This document shows positions 25,823-35,153 of a stretch of 64,000 nt of DNA, one piece after another (position 1 is the stretch's first letter; every line of letters begins with the position of its first letter). The translations under genes and the position numbers were made by a program. Below the pieces are notes generated by a model that worked only from the letters and a program-made list of their open reading frames with translations, did not search any database and was not told the origin of the DNA. Source of the stretch: Sphaerospermopsis torques-reginae ITEP-024 (GTDB lineage: Bacteria > Cyanobacteriota > Cyanobacteriia > Cyanobacteriales > Nostocaceae); NCBI RefSeq assembly GCF_019598945.1, contig NZ_CP080598.1, forward strand, positions 806,001-870,000. The letters are read 5' to 3'.

Positions 25823-26545
25823 ATGAACAAGAAGGTTGAAATTTTACCGGATCTCCCGGCGCTGGTAGCACGGGCGAGGGATTTGATCCTGTCCAAATTG
25901 GCCACTGCCATTCAAGAACGGGGGCAATTTACTATTGCTTTATCTGGTGGCAGCACACCTAAGCCTTTGTATGAAGCTATAGCCTCTTCAAACCTGCCTT
26001 GGGATAAAATTCATGTGTTCTGGGGAGATGAACGTTATGTACCACCAGATCACCCCGATAGCAATGAACTTATGGCGCGTCGTGCATGGTTAGATCGGGT
26101 TGCTATCCCAGCCGCTAATATTCATGCCATACCCACTTTATCAGCTAATCCAGCGGTAGATGCGGCCAAATATGAACAGCATCTGCAAGAATTTTTCCAT
26201 GCAGCACCGGGAAACTTTCCCCCATTGGATGTAGTTTTACTAGGAATGGGTGATGATGCCCACACTGCATCTTTGTTTCCTCATACAGAAGCTCTTAATG
26301 TACGCGATCGCTTGATTACTGTAGGTAACAAAGACGGTAATCCTCGCATCACTTTTACCTACCCATTCATCAACGCTGCCCGGAGTGTAATTTTTTTGGC
26401 TGCTGGTGCTAATAAAAGACCTGCTTTAGCTCAAGTCTTTGCACCTACCGCTGATGATTTTACCTATCCATCTCGCTTGATTAAACCTCAAGGAGAATTG
26501 TTATGGCTGCTAGATGAAGCAGCAGGTTTAGAACTCAAACCCTAA
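25823..26545 (+). CDS. pgl: 6-phosphogluconolactonase
   Basis: This 240-residue enzyme of the oxidative pentose phosphate pathway hydrolyses 6-phosphogluconolactone; in cyanobacteria it supplies NADPH in the dark and in heterocysts. Typical parts: IALSGGSTPKPLYEAI, FWGDERYVPPDHPDSN and LGMGDDAHTASLFPHT. I choose ATG 25823, matching the usual family start (MNKKVEILPD); the open frame could begin at TTG 25769, adding 18 residues that do not fit the family. Confidence 0.95.
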   Translation: MNKKVEILPDLPALVARARDLILSKLATAIQERGQFTIALSGGSTPKPLYEAIASSNLPWDKIHVFWGDERYVPPDHPDSNELMARRAWLDRVAIPAANIHAIPTLSANPAVDAAKYEQHLQEFFHAAPGNFPPLDVVLLGMGDDAHTASLFPHTEALNVRDRLITVGNKDGNPRITFTYPFINAARSVIFLAAGANKRPALAQVFAPTADDFTYPSRLIKPQGELLWLLDEAAGLELKP

Positions 26546-26686
26546 ATTAGTGAACAGGGAACAGGGAACAGGGAACAGGGAATAGGAAACATCAATTGCC
26601 TTTTGCTTTGTGCCATTGACAACTGTTAACTGACAACTGATTACCAGTAATATATTTTACAACTAACTTGATTAAGGCTTAAATTC

Positions 26687-27739
26687 ATGATCGTCTGCCC
26701 AAATTGCAATCATCCCAATCCAGACGGCGCTGTTCAGTGTGAAGCTTGCTACACTCCATTACCAGCGACTACAAACTGTCCCAGTTGTGGGGCAACTGTC
26801 CAGGCAGATGCCGCTTTTTGCGGTCAGTGTGGCTATAACCTACACTCCGCTCCTGTTGCAGCAGAACTAACAGTAGTAGGTGCAACCATCGCTCCTAATA
26901 TTCCTGTAGAAGTACCACCGTTGGTTGCTCCTGATCCAATGTTAGAACTTTTACAAGCTAATCCTTTAGGACTCAATACTTCTACTAATCCTCTTGTTGC
27001 TTCTACTTTACCACCAACTGTCGTGGCAGCAGCCCCACAACCTGCACCTGCACCTGCACCCGTACCAGTTCCACCTCCAGCAGCAGTAGTTCCACCTGCA
27101 CCTGCACCTGCACCTGCACCTGCACCTGTACCTGCACCTGTACCTGCACCTGTACCAGTTCCACCTCCAGCAGCAGTAGTTACACCAGCACCAGCACCAG
27201 CACCTGCACCAGCACCAGCACCCGCACCAGTTCCAGAAGCGGTAGCTACACCTGCTCCAGAACCAGCACCCGCACCTGCACCAGTTCCAGAAGCGGTAGT
27301 TCTACCTACACCTGCTCCAGAACCAGCACCCGCACCAGTTCCAGAAGCGGTAGTTCTACCTACACCAGAACCAGCACCCGCAGTAGCTGTATCTAAAACC
27401 CAATTACAACAAGTGGTGGCGCGGTTGTTCCACGTCCAAAGTAACCAAGAAATTGAATTACCACAAAATCTGTCTGTAATTCATATTGGTAAACCTAATG
27501 ATCGCATTCCTCCAGATATTGATGTAGCAGGATTTCCTAATTCCGAAATTGTCTCACGGATTCATGCAGATATTCGTGTTGAGGGAGATGCACATTATAT
27601 AGAAGATGTGGGTAGTTCTAACGGCACTTATATTAATAATTTGCCGTTATTACCAGGAAATAGACACCGCTTACGTCCAGGCGATCGCATCAGTCTGGGT
27701 AAGGGAGATTTGGTAACTTTCTTATTTCAACTCTCTTAG
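26687..27739 (+). CDS. Double zinc-ribbon and FHA domain protein with a long Ala-Pro linker
   Basis: This 350-residue protein has two N-terminal zinc ribbons (CPNCNHPNPDGAVQCEAC and CPSCGATVQADAAFCGQC, residues 4-48), an Ala/Pro repeat linker (about 110-235), and a C-terminal FHA domain (about 250-350) with IVSRIHADI, EDVGSSNGTYIN and RHRLRPGDRISLG. FHA domains bind phosphothreonine, so it probably works downstream of a Ser/Thr kinase. The DNA of the linker is itself a repeat of CACCTG/CACCAG codons and may vary in length between strains. Confidence 0.88.
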   Translation: MIVCPNCNHPNPDGAVQCEACYTPLPATTNCPSCGATVQADAAFCGQCGYNLHSAPVAAELTVVGATIAPNIPVEVPPLVAPDPMLELLQANPLGLNTSTNPLVASTLPPTVVAAAPQPAPAPAPVPVPPPAAVVPPAPAPAPAPAPVPAPVPAPVPVPPPAAVVTPAPAPAPAPAPAPAPVPEAVATPAPEPAPAPAPVPEAVVLPTPAPEPAPAPVPEAVVLPTPEPAPAVAVSKTQLQQVVARLFHVQSNQEIELPQNLSVIHIGKPNDRIPPDIDVAGFPNSEIVSRIHADIRVEGDAHYIEDVGSSNGTYINNLPLLPGNRHRLRPGDRISLGKGDLVTFLFQLS

Positions 27740-27831
27740 AGAATAATTCGTAATTGATAATTCGTAATTCGTAATTAATAATGAGTATTTATAAATTACG
27801 AGTTACGAATTATTAGTAGGAATATTACATA

Positions 27832-28572
27832 ATGAGAGAACCAAAAAATTTTCCATCTTTGCTAACTCAAGAAGTTCCCCCACAAGTTGAACGCATGGGG
27901 TTAACTTGGCTTGTAGGAGCAGCGATCGCCACTGCTGTTTTGTGGCAATTCCCAGCAGGTGATTATATTTTATATCCATTTACCATCTTAGCAACTTGGT
28001 TTCATGAAATGGGTCATGGTTTGATGGCTCTGATGTTGGGGGGAAATTTTCATAAATTACAGATTTTTAATAATGGTTCTGGTGTTGCTACTTATTCCAT
28101 GCGCTCAACTTTAGGTCCTATTGGTCCTGCTTTGGTGGCAGCCGCCGGTCCGATGGGTCCACCTATTGCCGGCGCAGCATTAATTCTTGCTTCCCGCAGT
28201 TTTAAAGCCGCTTCCCTCAGTTTGAAATTTTTAGGGGGGTTTTTACTATTTTCTGCATTGGTTTGGGTGCGTTCTTTGTTTGGGTTGATAGCAGTACCCT
28301 TACTAGGTTTAATTATTTTGGCAGTAGCTTTGCAAACTCCCCGCTGGGTACAGGGTTTTGCTATTCAGTTTTTGGGTGTGCAAGCTTGTGTGAGTACCTA
28401 CCATCAATTAAATTATCTATTTAGTTATAGTGCTGGATCTTTAGGGCTTTCCGATACAGCACAAATGCAAAGATATTTACTGTTACCTTATTGGTTTTGG
28501 GGTGCTTTGATGGCTGTGGCTTCTGTGGTGATTTTAGTCCAAAGTCTGCGGGTTGCCTATCGTTTAAATTAA
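27832..28572 (+). CDS. M50-type membrane metallopeptidase
   Basis: This 246-residue membrane protein has the zinc motif HEMGH (ATWFHEMGHGLMALMLGG, about residues 60-77) inside a hydrophobic helix and further helices after it, as in the M50 family of intramembrane zinc proteases. The substrate is unknown. Its stop codon overlaps the stop of the drmA remnant on the other strand (TTAA shared), so the genes are tail to tail. Confidence 0.82.
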   Translation: MREPKNFPSLLTQEVPPQVERMGLTWLVGAAIATAVLWQFPAGDYILYPFTILATWFHEMGHGLMALMLGGNFHKLQIFNNGSGVATYSMRSTLGPIGPALVAAAGPMGPPIAGAALILASRSFKAASLSLKFLGGFLLFSALVWVRSLFGLIAVPLLGLIILAVALQTPRWVQGFAIQFLGVQACVSTYHQLNYLFSYSAGSLGLSDTAQMQRYLLLPYWFWGALMAVASVVILVQSLRVAYRLN

Positions 28573-28970
28573 TCTTCGTTGTTATTTTCTGCGGAAGTTT
28601 CTATTTCTCGTTCTTGGGGTTGATAGTCTCCCCATTCTACAGTTACTTCTAAGTTTTCAGTTTGTGCAGGAATTAAAAAACTCAAACCGATAGAAGAAGG
28701 AAAGGGGACTTTTCTTGCAGCAGTAGTTTCTGGTGTTTTCGCATCTTCAGCGATATCTTTATTAGTAAAAGTTTCTATATGATCATCTGCGGTGGGGTCA
28801 TATTTCATTTCTACCGGCGCACCAAAGGGAACTAAAAACCCGGTAAGATACCATTTAGAAGGGGGTTGGTTTAAAATTTCGGTTTGATATTCTAGGTCTT
28901 GGGAACTCGGACCGATTAAATCTAATTTTAAGGCTTTTTGGATATAGGCGCGAACATCTTGAGATTCCAC
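28569..28970 (-). pseudogene. drmA: drmA (DISARM helicase) N-terminal remnant
   Basis: The 133 residues look like the N-terminus of DrmA, the large helicase-like protein of DISARM: KALKLDLIGPSSQDLEYQTE, SKWYLTGFLVPFGAPVEMK, AARKVPFPSSIGLSFLIPAQ, VTVEWGDYQPQERE. Full DrmA has well over 1000 residues, so the helicase parts are missing. It lies downstream of the drmD pieces on the same strand, the order expected for class 1 DISARM. Identification is from memory of the family. A short stand-alone conserved protein is the alternative. Confidence 0.62.
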
Positions 28971-29304
28971 ATTTTTGGGGACTGGGGACTGGGGTATAAT
29001 TACTTTATTATTATTTTATTGTGTCTGAATCAGGATGTCCAGGATTTGAGGATTTTCAGGATGAGATTTTTAATATTATCATTTTTTGTCTGAATCAGGA
29101 TGTCCAGGATTTGAGGATTTTCAGGATGGGATTTTTAATATTATCATTTTTTGGATTCTTGATTATTTTATATTATTTGATCATCTCTCATGACTTTTGA
29201 CTGCCCGCAGGGTGTCCTGATTCTGATACAATAAAACAATAAAATAATTATATCCCAATCCCCAGTCACCAGTCACCAGTCACTGATTCAGACAACATTA
29301 AAAA

Positions 29305-29598
29305 ATGATTCATAGTTTTAAAAATTTAGGTACACAAGACATTTTCAATGGTAAAGATTCTAAACCAGCAAGAAAAACTTGTCCCTCCTCTCTTTGGAAA
29401 CGTGCAGTACGTAAACTTGACCAGTTAGACTCGGTGACAAGTTTAGAAGATTTAAAAATTCCTCCCGGAAATTGTTTAGAAGCATTAAAAGGAGATAGAG
29501 AATGTCAATATAGTATTCGTATTAATGACCAATATCGCATTTGCTTTTTTTGGGAAGATTTAGGTGCTACTCTAGTAGAAATTGTAGATTATCATTAA
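29305..29598 (+). CDS. higB: HigB-type mRNA-interfering toxin
   Basis: This 97-residue protein belongs to the RelE/ParE fold, HigB group: toxin first, antitoxin second. The core LKGDRECQYSIRINDQYRICFFWEDLGAT shows the conserved basic residues and the QYR(I)CF strand of the ribosome-dependent RNase. It is 48 bp upstream of an XRE-type antitoxin. It lies on the opposite strand inside the DISARM remnant. Confidence 0.9.
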   Translation: MIHSFKNLGTQDIFNGKDSKPARKTCPSSLWKRAVRKLDQLDSVTSLEDLKIPPGNCLEALKGDRECQYSIRINDQYRICFFWEDLGATLVEIVDYH

Positions 29599-29646
29599 AT
29601 AAAATATATTAGTACAATATTAGTTAACAGAATTAACCTCTAAAAT

Positions 29647-29946
29647 ATGAGAATCCCTACCCATCGTCCTCCTACCCATCCTGGAGAAATGTTATTAGAA
29701 GAATTTATGAATCCTTTAGGTTTAACACCGCAAAAGGTAGCTGAATCTATTGGTGTTACGGAATCACAAATTTTAGATTTAATCGTAGGTAAACAGAACA
29801 TTACTCCCAGTTTAGCATTACGTTTATCTAAGTTTTTGGGAATGTCTGTAGAATTTTGGCTCAATTTACAAATGCGTTGGGATTTGTATTATACTCAACA
29901 AGCAGAAGCAGATTTTTTGAATACTATTAATCCTTTTGTTGCTTAG
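29647..29946 (+). CDS. higA: HigA-type antitoxin (XRE family)
   Basis: This 99-residue protein has the HigA pattern: RPPTHPGEMLLEEFMNPLGLTP, a helix-turn-helix (QKVAESIGVTESQILDLIVGK) and the C-terminal SVEFWLNLQMRWDL segment. It should neutralise HigB and repress the operon. A MITE copy begins 17 bp after its stop. Confidence 0.93.
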   Translation: MRIPTHRPPTHPGEMLLEEFMNPLGLTPQKVAESIGVTESQILDLIVGKQNITPSLALRLSKFLGMSVEFWLNLQMRWDLYYTQQAEADFLNTINPFVA

Positions 29947-29962
29947 TTGGAGACTGGGGACT

Positions 29963-30181
29963 CTCACAGGGGTAGGTTTTTAATATTATCTGTTGAGGCA
30001 GGACCTGGAAGACAAGGAGGGAAAGTAGACAAGGAAGATTTTATACAAAAAATGGTCTGTTTAGCCTCAGTTTTTGTTACCAATTGTACATTTTTGTTAC
30101 GTATTTCCTCCCTTGTCACCTGGTCTGCCTTGTCCTCTAAGTCTTGCCCTCACGACAATGTAAAATACCTACCCTTGTGAG
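29963..30181. mobile_element. 219-bp MITE, copy 1
   Basis: Begins CTCACAGGGGTAGGT and ends ACCTACCCTTGTGAG, terminal inverted repeats of about 15 bp. Nearly identical to 34012-34230 over its whole length (about five differences seen). The flanks are GACTGGGGACT-type repeats, so the target duplication is hard to define here. No transposase is encoded; the 77-codon frame through it is not a gene. Confidence 0.9.
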
Positions 30182-30576
30182 GGACTGGGGACTGGGGTAT
30201 AATAATATTATCATTTTTTGTCTGAATCAGGATGTCCAGGATTGAAGGATTTTCAGGATGGGATTTTTATAATTTTATAATATTATATTATATTTTTTTG
30301 TATTCTTGATGATTTTATATTATTTTGATAATTTATAAACAACATCCTGAACATCCTATAATCCTGGTTATCCTGATTCAGACAAAATAAATTATTAATA
30401 AAAACCACAATCTCTAAACAACATCCTGAACATCCTATAATCCTGTTTATCCTGATTCAGACAAAATAAATTATCACTAAAAACGACAATCTCTAAACAA
30501 CATCCTGTACATCCTCAAATCCTGGTTATCCTGATTCAGACAAAATAAAATAATTATATCCCATCCCAATCCCCAA
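30182..30576. repeat. Cluster of ATCCTG...GATTCAGAC dispersed repeats
   Basis: Four related units (30219-30261 inverted; 30341-30385, 30420-30465 and 30499-30545 direct) separated by AT-rich DNA. No gene. Two further inverted units at 29026-29130 lie on the other side of higBA, so the toxin-antitoxin pair and MITE are bracketed by the family. Confidence 0.8.
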
Positions 30577-31813
30577 TCACCCCGAAATAGGCCATAAATA
30601 AATTAAACCCACAGGTTCAAATCGTACCGCTTTCACTTGATAAGTTCTTTCAATTCTCTCCGGTTCACTAATTAATTCTTGATCCAAACCTGCTAATCTT
30701 TTCACCCAATAACGACGATCTGCGTCTATTTGTTTTTGTTCATCTGCGGGAAATAATGATAGTTGGATATTTTTGGTTTCCTCCTGTTTCTGGATAATAC
30801 GTTCTTTTTGTTCCTCTAATATCTTTTTCATTTCCGCTGCTTCTTTTTTACCTCTTTCTGTTAACTTTTTCTCTGCTCTTTCTGCTAAAATTTGAGCGCG
30901 TTTCTCTAAATGGAGAATCAGTTCTCCTATGTCTTGACTTGCGTGTTTTTGCAGTCTGCTTTTTATACCTTCTCCCACTTCATGAAAATGGGCGATCGCT
31001 AATGAGTCTTCTAACAACTGCAATACATCCTCTTTATCCCCTTTCCCCAATGGTTGCAGTTTTTTCTTACCCCGGTTTGCAGGATCTATCCATTCTGCGG
31101 CCATTGCGATCACCTCATCATGCAACCTGGCCGCTTTGTCTCCATACAAAGATAACCGCCCCAGTGCGATCGCCTTTGGCATCGGATCATTACTTAAACA
31201 AACACACAGCCGACTCAATTCGTCATGTAAAAAACCTTGGGATAAAAACCTGCTTAATAATCTCTGTACTAACCGATGTTCTAAGTGTAAATGCACTACA
31301 TCCCCCTCCAAAGAACCTGGATCACGGAAAACGCAAAATCAAACCCGCTTCAATGGTTTTACCTAAACCCACATCATCGGCAATAAATAATGCTACTCTG
31401 GGCATGAGTAAAGCTTTGCAGAGAGGTTCTAACTGATAAGCTTTAACTTCTATCCCTGCCCGATAAGGTGCTTCAAATAACTTAATATCTGTGGAAGTTA
31501 CGCAATTGCAGCGTAATGTATGCAGATAGGCGCTAAATAACTGGGGGTGATCAAAACCGCGATTAGCTATACTTTCCCAGGAAGTAGTACCAATGATTTT
31601 TGCGTCTATTTCCCGTTCCCAGAGGACTTCTAGCTGTTCTCCTAATGCGTCATCTTCTAAGCAAGATAAACTCACTTTTGTATAGACAGTAACCTGTGGA
31701 TCTTCCTGTTCGGAAAACTTAGGTACTACCTCCTCCACCAGATATTGACGCGATCGCACCCGTACAATTTGACATGGTATAATATTATTTATGTCAGTTA
31801 CAGTATTATTCAC
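30577..31813 (-). pseudogene. drmD: drmD (class 1 DISARM SNF2 helicase), internally deleted
   Basis: Two pieces on one strand. The upstream piece (31813-31322, 163 codons) has the DrmD N-terminus: QIVRVRSRQYLVEEVVP, LEVLWEREID, RNC-type LRCNCVTSTD, RAGIEVKAYQLEPL and the Walker A VALFIADDVGLGKTIEAGLI, then stops after a frameshift. The downstream piece (from ~31340 in another frame to 30577) holds the C-terminus: GDVVHLHLEHRLVQRLLSRF through the natural end KAVRFEPVGLIYLWPISG. Most of the helicase between is gone. With the drmA piece downstream this is a decayed DISARM locus. Confidence 0.78.
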
Positions 31814-31845
31814 CTCAACCAGCCCCCTAACTGAGTATTTGCAAG

Positions 31846-33843
31846 CTAATCATAATCATAATATGTTTCATATATCTCAACATCTGGTGAAACCCCAGTA
31901 TCAGATAAATCTAAAACATCATCTGTCAGGCTGATAATTTCCCCCCTAAAAAATTCTGCCAGGCTTTTAGCTGCTTTTGCTACTTGTTCAGCATCCCAAG
32001 TTGATACAGGTGTTGGTGATACAGGTGTTGGTGATACGGGTGCTGGAGTTGGTGCTGGTGATACAGGTGCTGGAGTTGGTGGTGGTGCAGAATTATTTAC
32101 TGAAGTTGTATTCGTAACTACAGGCTCAATTTTCGGTGTAGGTGTAGGTGTAGGTGGTGGTGCGGGTTGTGATGTAGGTGGTGGTTGATTATAAATAGGG
32201 GTGGTCGGTAGTTGGTGAACACGAGTAGAATCTTGTGGAGGCGAATTTCTTGTAGCTGTGGTGGCAGTGGATGAAGTTGCTTTTTCTAAACTTACTTGGA
32301 TATCACGTTGAAAAGTGTGGTGAAAAGCAGTTGTAATAATAGGTAAATAAGATTTAACTTTGTCATACCATTTAGGTTGTACAGCAACACGAGCCATAGC
32401 ATCATTTAACTCGATTAATTGGCACATTTGACCTAATAAAGTTCGTGGTGGTAACTGTTGGATGTTATTACGGACTTGATGCCAAATCTGATTTAAATCA
32501 TACTCTGATCCCGCTACTACTTCCTGTGGGGGTGCTGTGGCTGTTGTCTCAAGTGCAGGAGGTGTATAAACAGGTTCTCCTGCTGGTGCTGATACCGTGT
32601 TAGGTGGTGAATTATGATAATTGGGTTGCTGATAAGCTGGTGCTGGTGCTGAGACTGGAGAATAGTAATTTGGTTGAGTATAAGCCGGTGGTGGTGCAGA
32701 TACAGCAGATGTATTTGCAGCTTGGGGGATACTAGGCGCTTGTACCTGAATATTTGCACTAGGTAATAAACCCAGTAGTGTTACTTCTAACCACAAACGA
32801 GGTTGAGTAGTATTTTTGAGTTGAACTTCGGCTGTTCTTAAATGTTGCTGTCCCCGTAAAATTGTGGTTATATCTAACCTATGGGCAAAGTTAACTAATA
32901 ATGTCCAAGTTTGTTGAGTACAAGCAACTAAATCTTGTCGAGTTGGGGCGGTTTTGGCTATAAGTAAATCTCGATAGAAAGCGGCTAAATTTTGGAGAAT
33001 AATTAAGGGTTCACGTCCTCGATCTAGGATTTTGCGGGTAGCATCTAATACTATTTCTGAGTTATCTTGAGCGATCGCCTCTAATAAAACTAGCAAATCT
33101 TTTTCACTGACTGAACCCACCAAGTCCCAAACTTGATCCGGTGATACTTCCCCTGGTAACAAAGCTAGTTGATCTAATAAACTTTCTGCATCTCGCAAAC
33201 CACCCTGTGAAAGTTGGGCTACCAATGTAATAGCATCTTGGCAAATATTGATACTTTCATTAACAGCAATTTTACTTAAATGCTTAACCATTGCTTCTAA
33301 CTGAATCCGCCGAAAATCAAACCTTTGACAGCGGGAAATAATTGTTGGTAATACTCGCTGGGGGTCAGTTGTCGCTAAAACAAAAACTACGTGCTTGGGT
33401 GGTTCTTCCAGGGTTTTAAGTAACGCATTAAACGCTGCGGTACTTAACATATGACATTCATCTATCACATAAACCTTATACCGACACTGCACCGGGGCAA
33501 ACTGCGCTTTTTCTATTAATTCCCGGATATTATCAACACCAGTATTACTAGCAGCATCAATTTCTATTACATCCAAAGAATAGCCTTTAGTAATGCCTTG
33601 ACAAATATCGCACACTCCACAGGGTTCAGCAGTGGGATTATTACTTTTAAGACAATTTAAAGACTTAGCCAAAATCCGGGCGCTAGAAGTTTTCCCCGTA
33701 CCTCTAGGACCAGTAAACAAATAGGCAGGGGCTATTTTTGCCGAATTAATGGCATTGGTGAGGGTTGTGGCGATCGCCTCTTGTCCCACCAGTTCAGCAA
33801 AACTCTTGGGGCGGTACTTATGGTGTAGGGGTTCGTAAGGCAT
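31846..33843 (-). CDS. dnaX: DNA polymerase III subunit gamma/tau
   Basis: This 665-residue AAA+ clamp-loader subunit has the start YEPLHHKYRPKSFAELVGQE, Walker A GPRGTGKTSSAR (about residue 45), the zinc cysteines CGVCDICQG, the DECHMLS Walker B and the SRCQRFDFRRI arginine segment. Residues ~370-450 and ~540-610 are Pro/Ala-rich linkers with internal repeats (PVSPTPVS), and the C-terminal segment should hold the tau contacts. No intein is present at the P-loop. It starts ATG 33843. Confidence 0.96.
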   Translation of the reverse strand: MPYEPLHHKYRPKSFAELVGQEAIATTLTNAINSAKIAPAYLFTGPRGTGKTSSARILAKSLNCLKSNNPTAEPCGVCDICQGITKGYSLDVIEIDAASNTGVDNIRELIEKAQFAPVQCRYKVYVIDECHMLSTAAFNALLKTLEEPPKHVVFVLATTDPQRVLPTIISRCQRFDFRRIQLEAMVKHLSKIAVNESINICQDAITLVAQLSQGGLRDAESLLDQLALLPGEVSPDQVWDLVGSVSEKDLLVLLEAIAQDNSEIVLDATRKILDRGREPLIILQNLAAFYRDLLIAKTAPTRQDLVACTQQTWTLLVNFAHRLDITTILRGQQHLRTAEVQLKNTTQPRLWLEVTLLGLLPSANIQVQAPSIPQAANTSAVSAPPPAYTQPNYYSPVSAPAPAYQQPNYHNSPPNTVSAPAGEPVYTPPALETTATAPPQEVVAGSEYDLNQIWHQVRNNIQQLPPRTLLGQMCQLIELNDAMARVAVQPKWYDKVKSYLPIITTAFHHTFQRDIQVSLEKATSSTATTATRNSPPQDSTRVHQLPTTPIYNQPPPTSQPAPPPTPTPTPKIEPVVTNTTSVNNSAPPPTPAPVSPAPTPAPVSPTPVSPTPVSTWDAEQVAKAAKSLAEFFRGEIISLTDDVLDLSDTGVSPDVEIYETYYDYD

Positions 33844-34011
33844 AAAGAATAAGCAGTTAACAATGAGCAGTTAACAGTTAAAGTAAATATATGTAAATAT
33901 CTATGGAGTATCACCACCAACGAGAATTTGGGGTCTCACTATTTTAACAACTGATGACCATTTCCTCTGGCAAAGAAGGGAACAGGGAGATGGTGACTGG
34001 GGACCATTGAC

Positions 34012-34230
34012 CTCACAGGGGTAGGTTTTTAATATTATCTGTTGAGGCAGGACCTGGAAGACAAGGAGGGAAAGTAGACAAGGAAGATTTTATACAAAAA
34101 ATGGTCTGTTTAGCCTCAGTTTTTGTTACCAATTGTACATTCTTGTTACGTATTTCCTCCCTTGTCACCTTGTCTGCCTTGTCCTCCAAGTCTTGCCCTC
34201 ACGACAATGTAAAATACCTACCCTTGTGAG
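34012..34230. mobile_element. 219-bp MITE, copy 2, with 11-bp target duplication
   Basis: Terminal inverted repeats CTCACAGGGGTAGGT / ACCTACCCTTGTGAG. It is flanked by a clean direct repeat GGACCATTGAC (34001-34011 and 34231-34241), so insertion copied 11 bp. The near-identity to copy 1 at 29963-30181 indicates recent movement. Confidence 0.93.
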
Positions 34231-34400
34231 GGACCATTGACTGGGGACTGGTGATTCTATTTTGGATTTTGGATTGTATTTCATGAATCAAATCTAAAAT
34301 CTAAAATCTAAAATCTAAAATTCTTCTGCCTCATGAACTCCTGCCTCCTTACATAGCACCTTGTCACCAACATCGCTAAAATTTTAAGAGGCAACAATCA

Positions 34401-35075
34401 ATGGTGCAGCAGATGCTCAAGCGGGTAATTCAGTGGCTCAAAAAATTGTTTCAGGGTTTGTTTGCTAGGAAACATAGTCCTAAACCAGTACAGCAGAATA
34501 TTGAGAAAACAACAGCACCACCGCTGAGTGATACGGATCTAGAATTTCTGTTTACAGAACTTTTAGCAGGAGTTCATCAAGCTAGAGGCCAGGCTTGGGC
34601 GCAAAACTGGTTACATAAAATTGAACATCGTGTCAGCACTCAACAATGGCTAGATTGGCTAAATCATTTTGGAGAGAGATTATTAGCATCTACTAAACCT
34701 CATAATGAATTAGCAGCACGGTTAGTACAGCTGGGTGAGTTGGAGGTTGGTGAAGTTGGCGATCTAGCATACAATATTGGTATGCAATTGCTGACACGCA
34801 CCCAAGCAGAACCTATTTGGGAATATGATGGACCCGATGCTGTCAGTCCAACTGTCTCTGATGAAAATTTTCCAGAGGAAGAATACCAAACTGTGACTTG
34901 GGATGAATTATTGGTGATGTTGCAGGAAAATGACATCTTACGCCAGCAAATTGTGCAAGATTTCGCTATTGAAAGTGATGACCCACAACAAATTATTCAG
35001 GCACTCATAAATAAATCCCAGACAATGGGTGAATCTGCTGCATCGGAAAAGTCAGATCAACCCATTCCCGAATGA
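34401..35075 (+). CDS. Unknown protein sharing a domain with the adjacent TPR-CHAT protein
   Basis: This 224-residue protein has a basic amphipathic N-terminus (LKRVIQWLKKLFQGLFARK) and a domain (about residues 45-135) containing LEFLFTELLAGVHQARGQAW and WLDWLNHFGERLLAS. The same domain opens the 1198-residue protein that starts 78 bp downstream, so one is a partial duplicate of the other. No catalytic motif is visible. It is probably co-transcribed with the CHAT gene and may be its regulator or adaptor (inference). Confidence 0.7.
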   Translation: MVQQMLKRVIQWLKKLFQGLFARKHSPKPVQQNIEKTTAPPLSDTDLEFLFTELLAGVHQARGQAWAQNWLHKIEHRVSTQQWLDWLNHFGERLLASTKPHNELAARLVQLGELEVGEVGDLAYNIGMQLLTRTQAEPIWEYDGPDAVSPTVSDENFPEEEYQTVTWDELLVMLQENDILRQQIVQDFAIESDDPQQIIQALINKSQTMGESAASEKSDQPIPE

Positions 35076-35153
35076 ATTGATGACAATATTAGGTAATTAA
35101 ATGATTTTTTTGACACAACGATAGCTACAATCTAGGAGAAAGAAAATCCAAGA

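Noticed and set aside
29947-30180. A 77-codon frame after higA
   Set aside because: It lies almost wholly inside the 219-bp MITE, whose other copy has no gene context.
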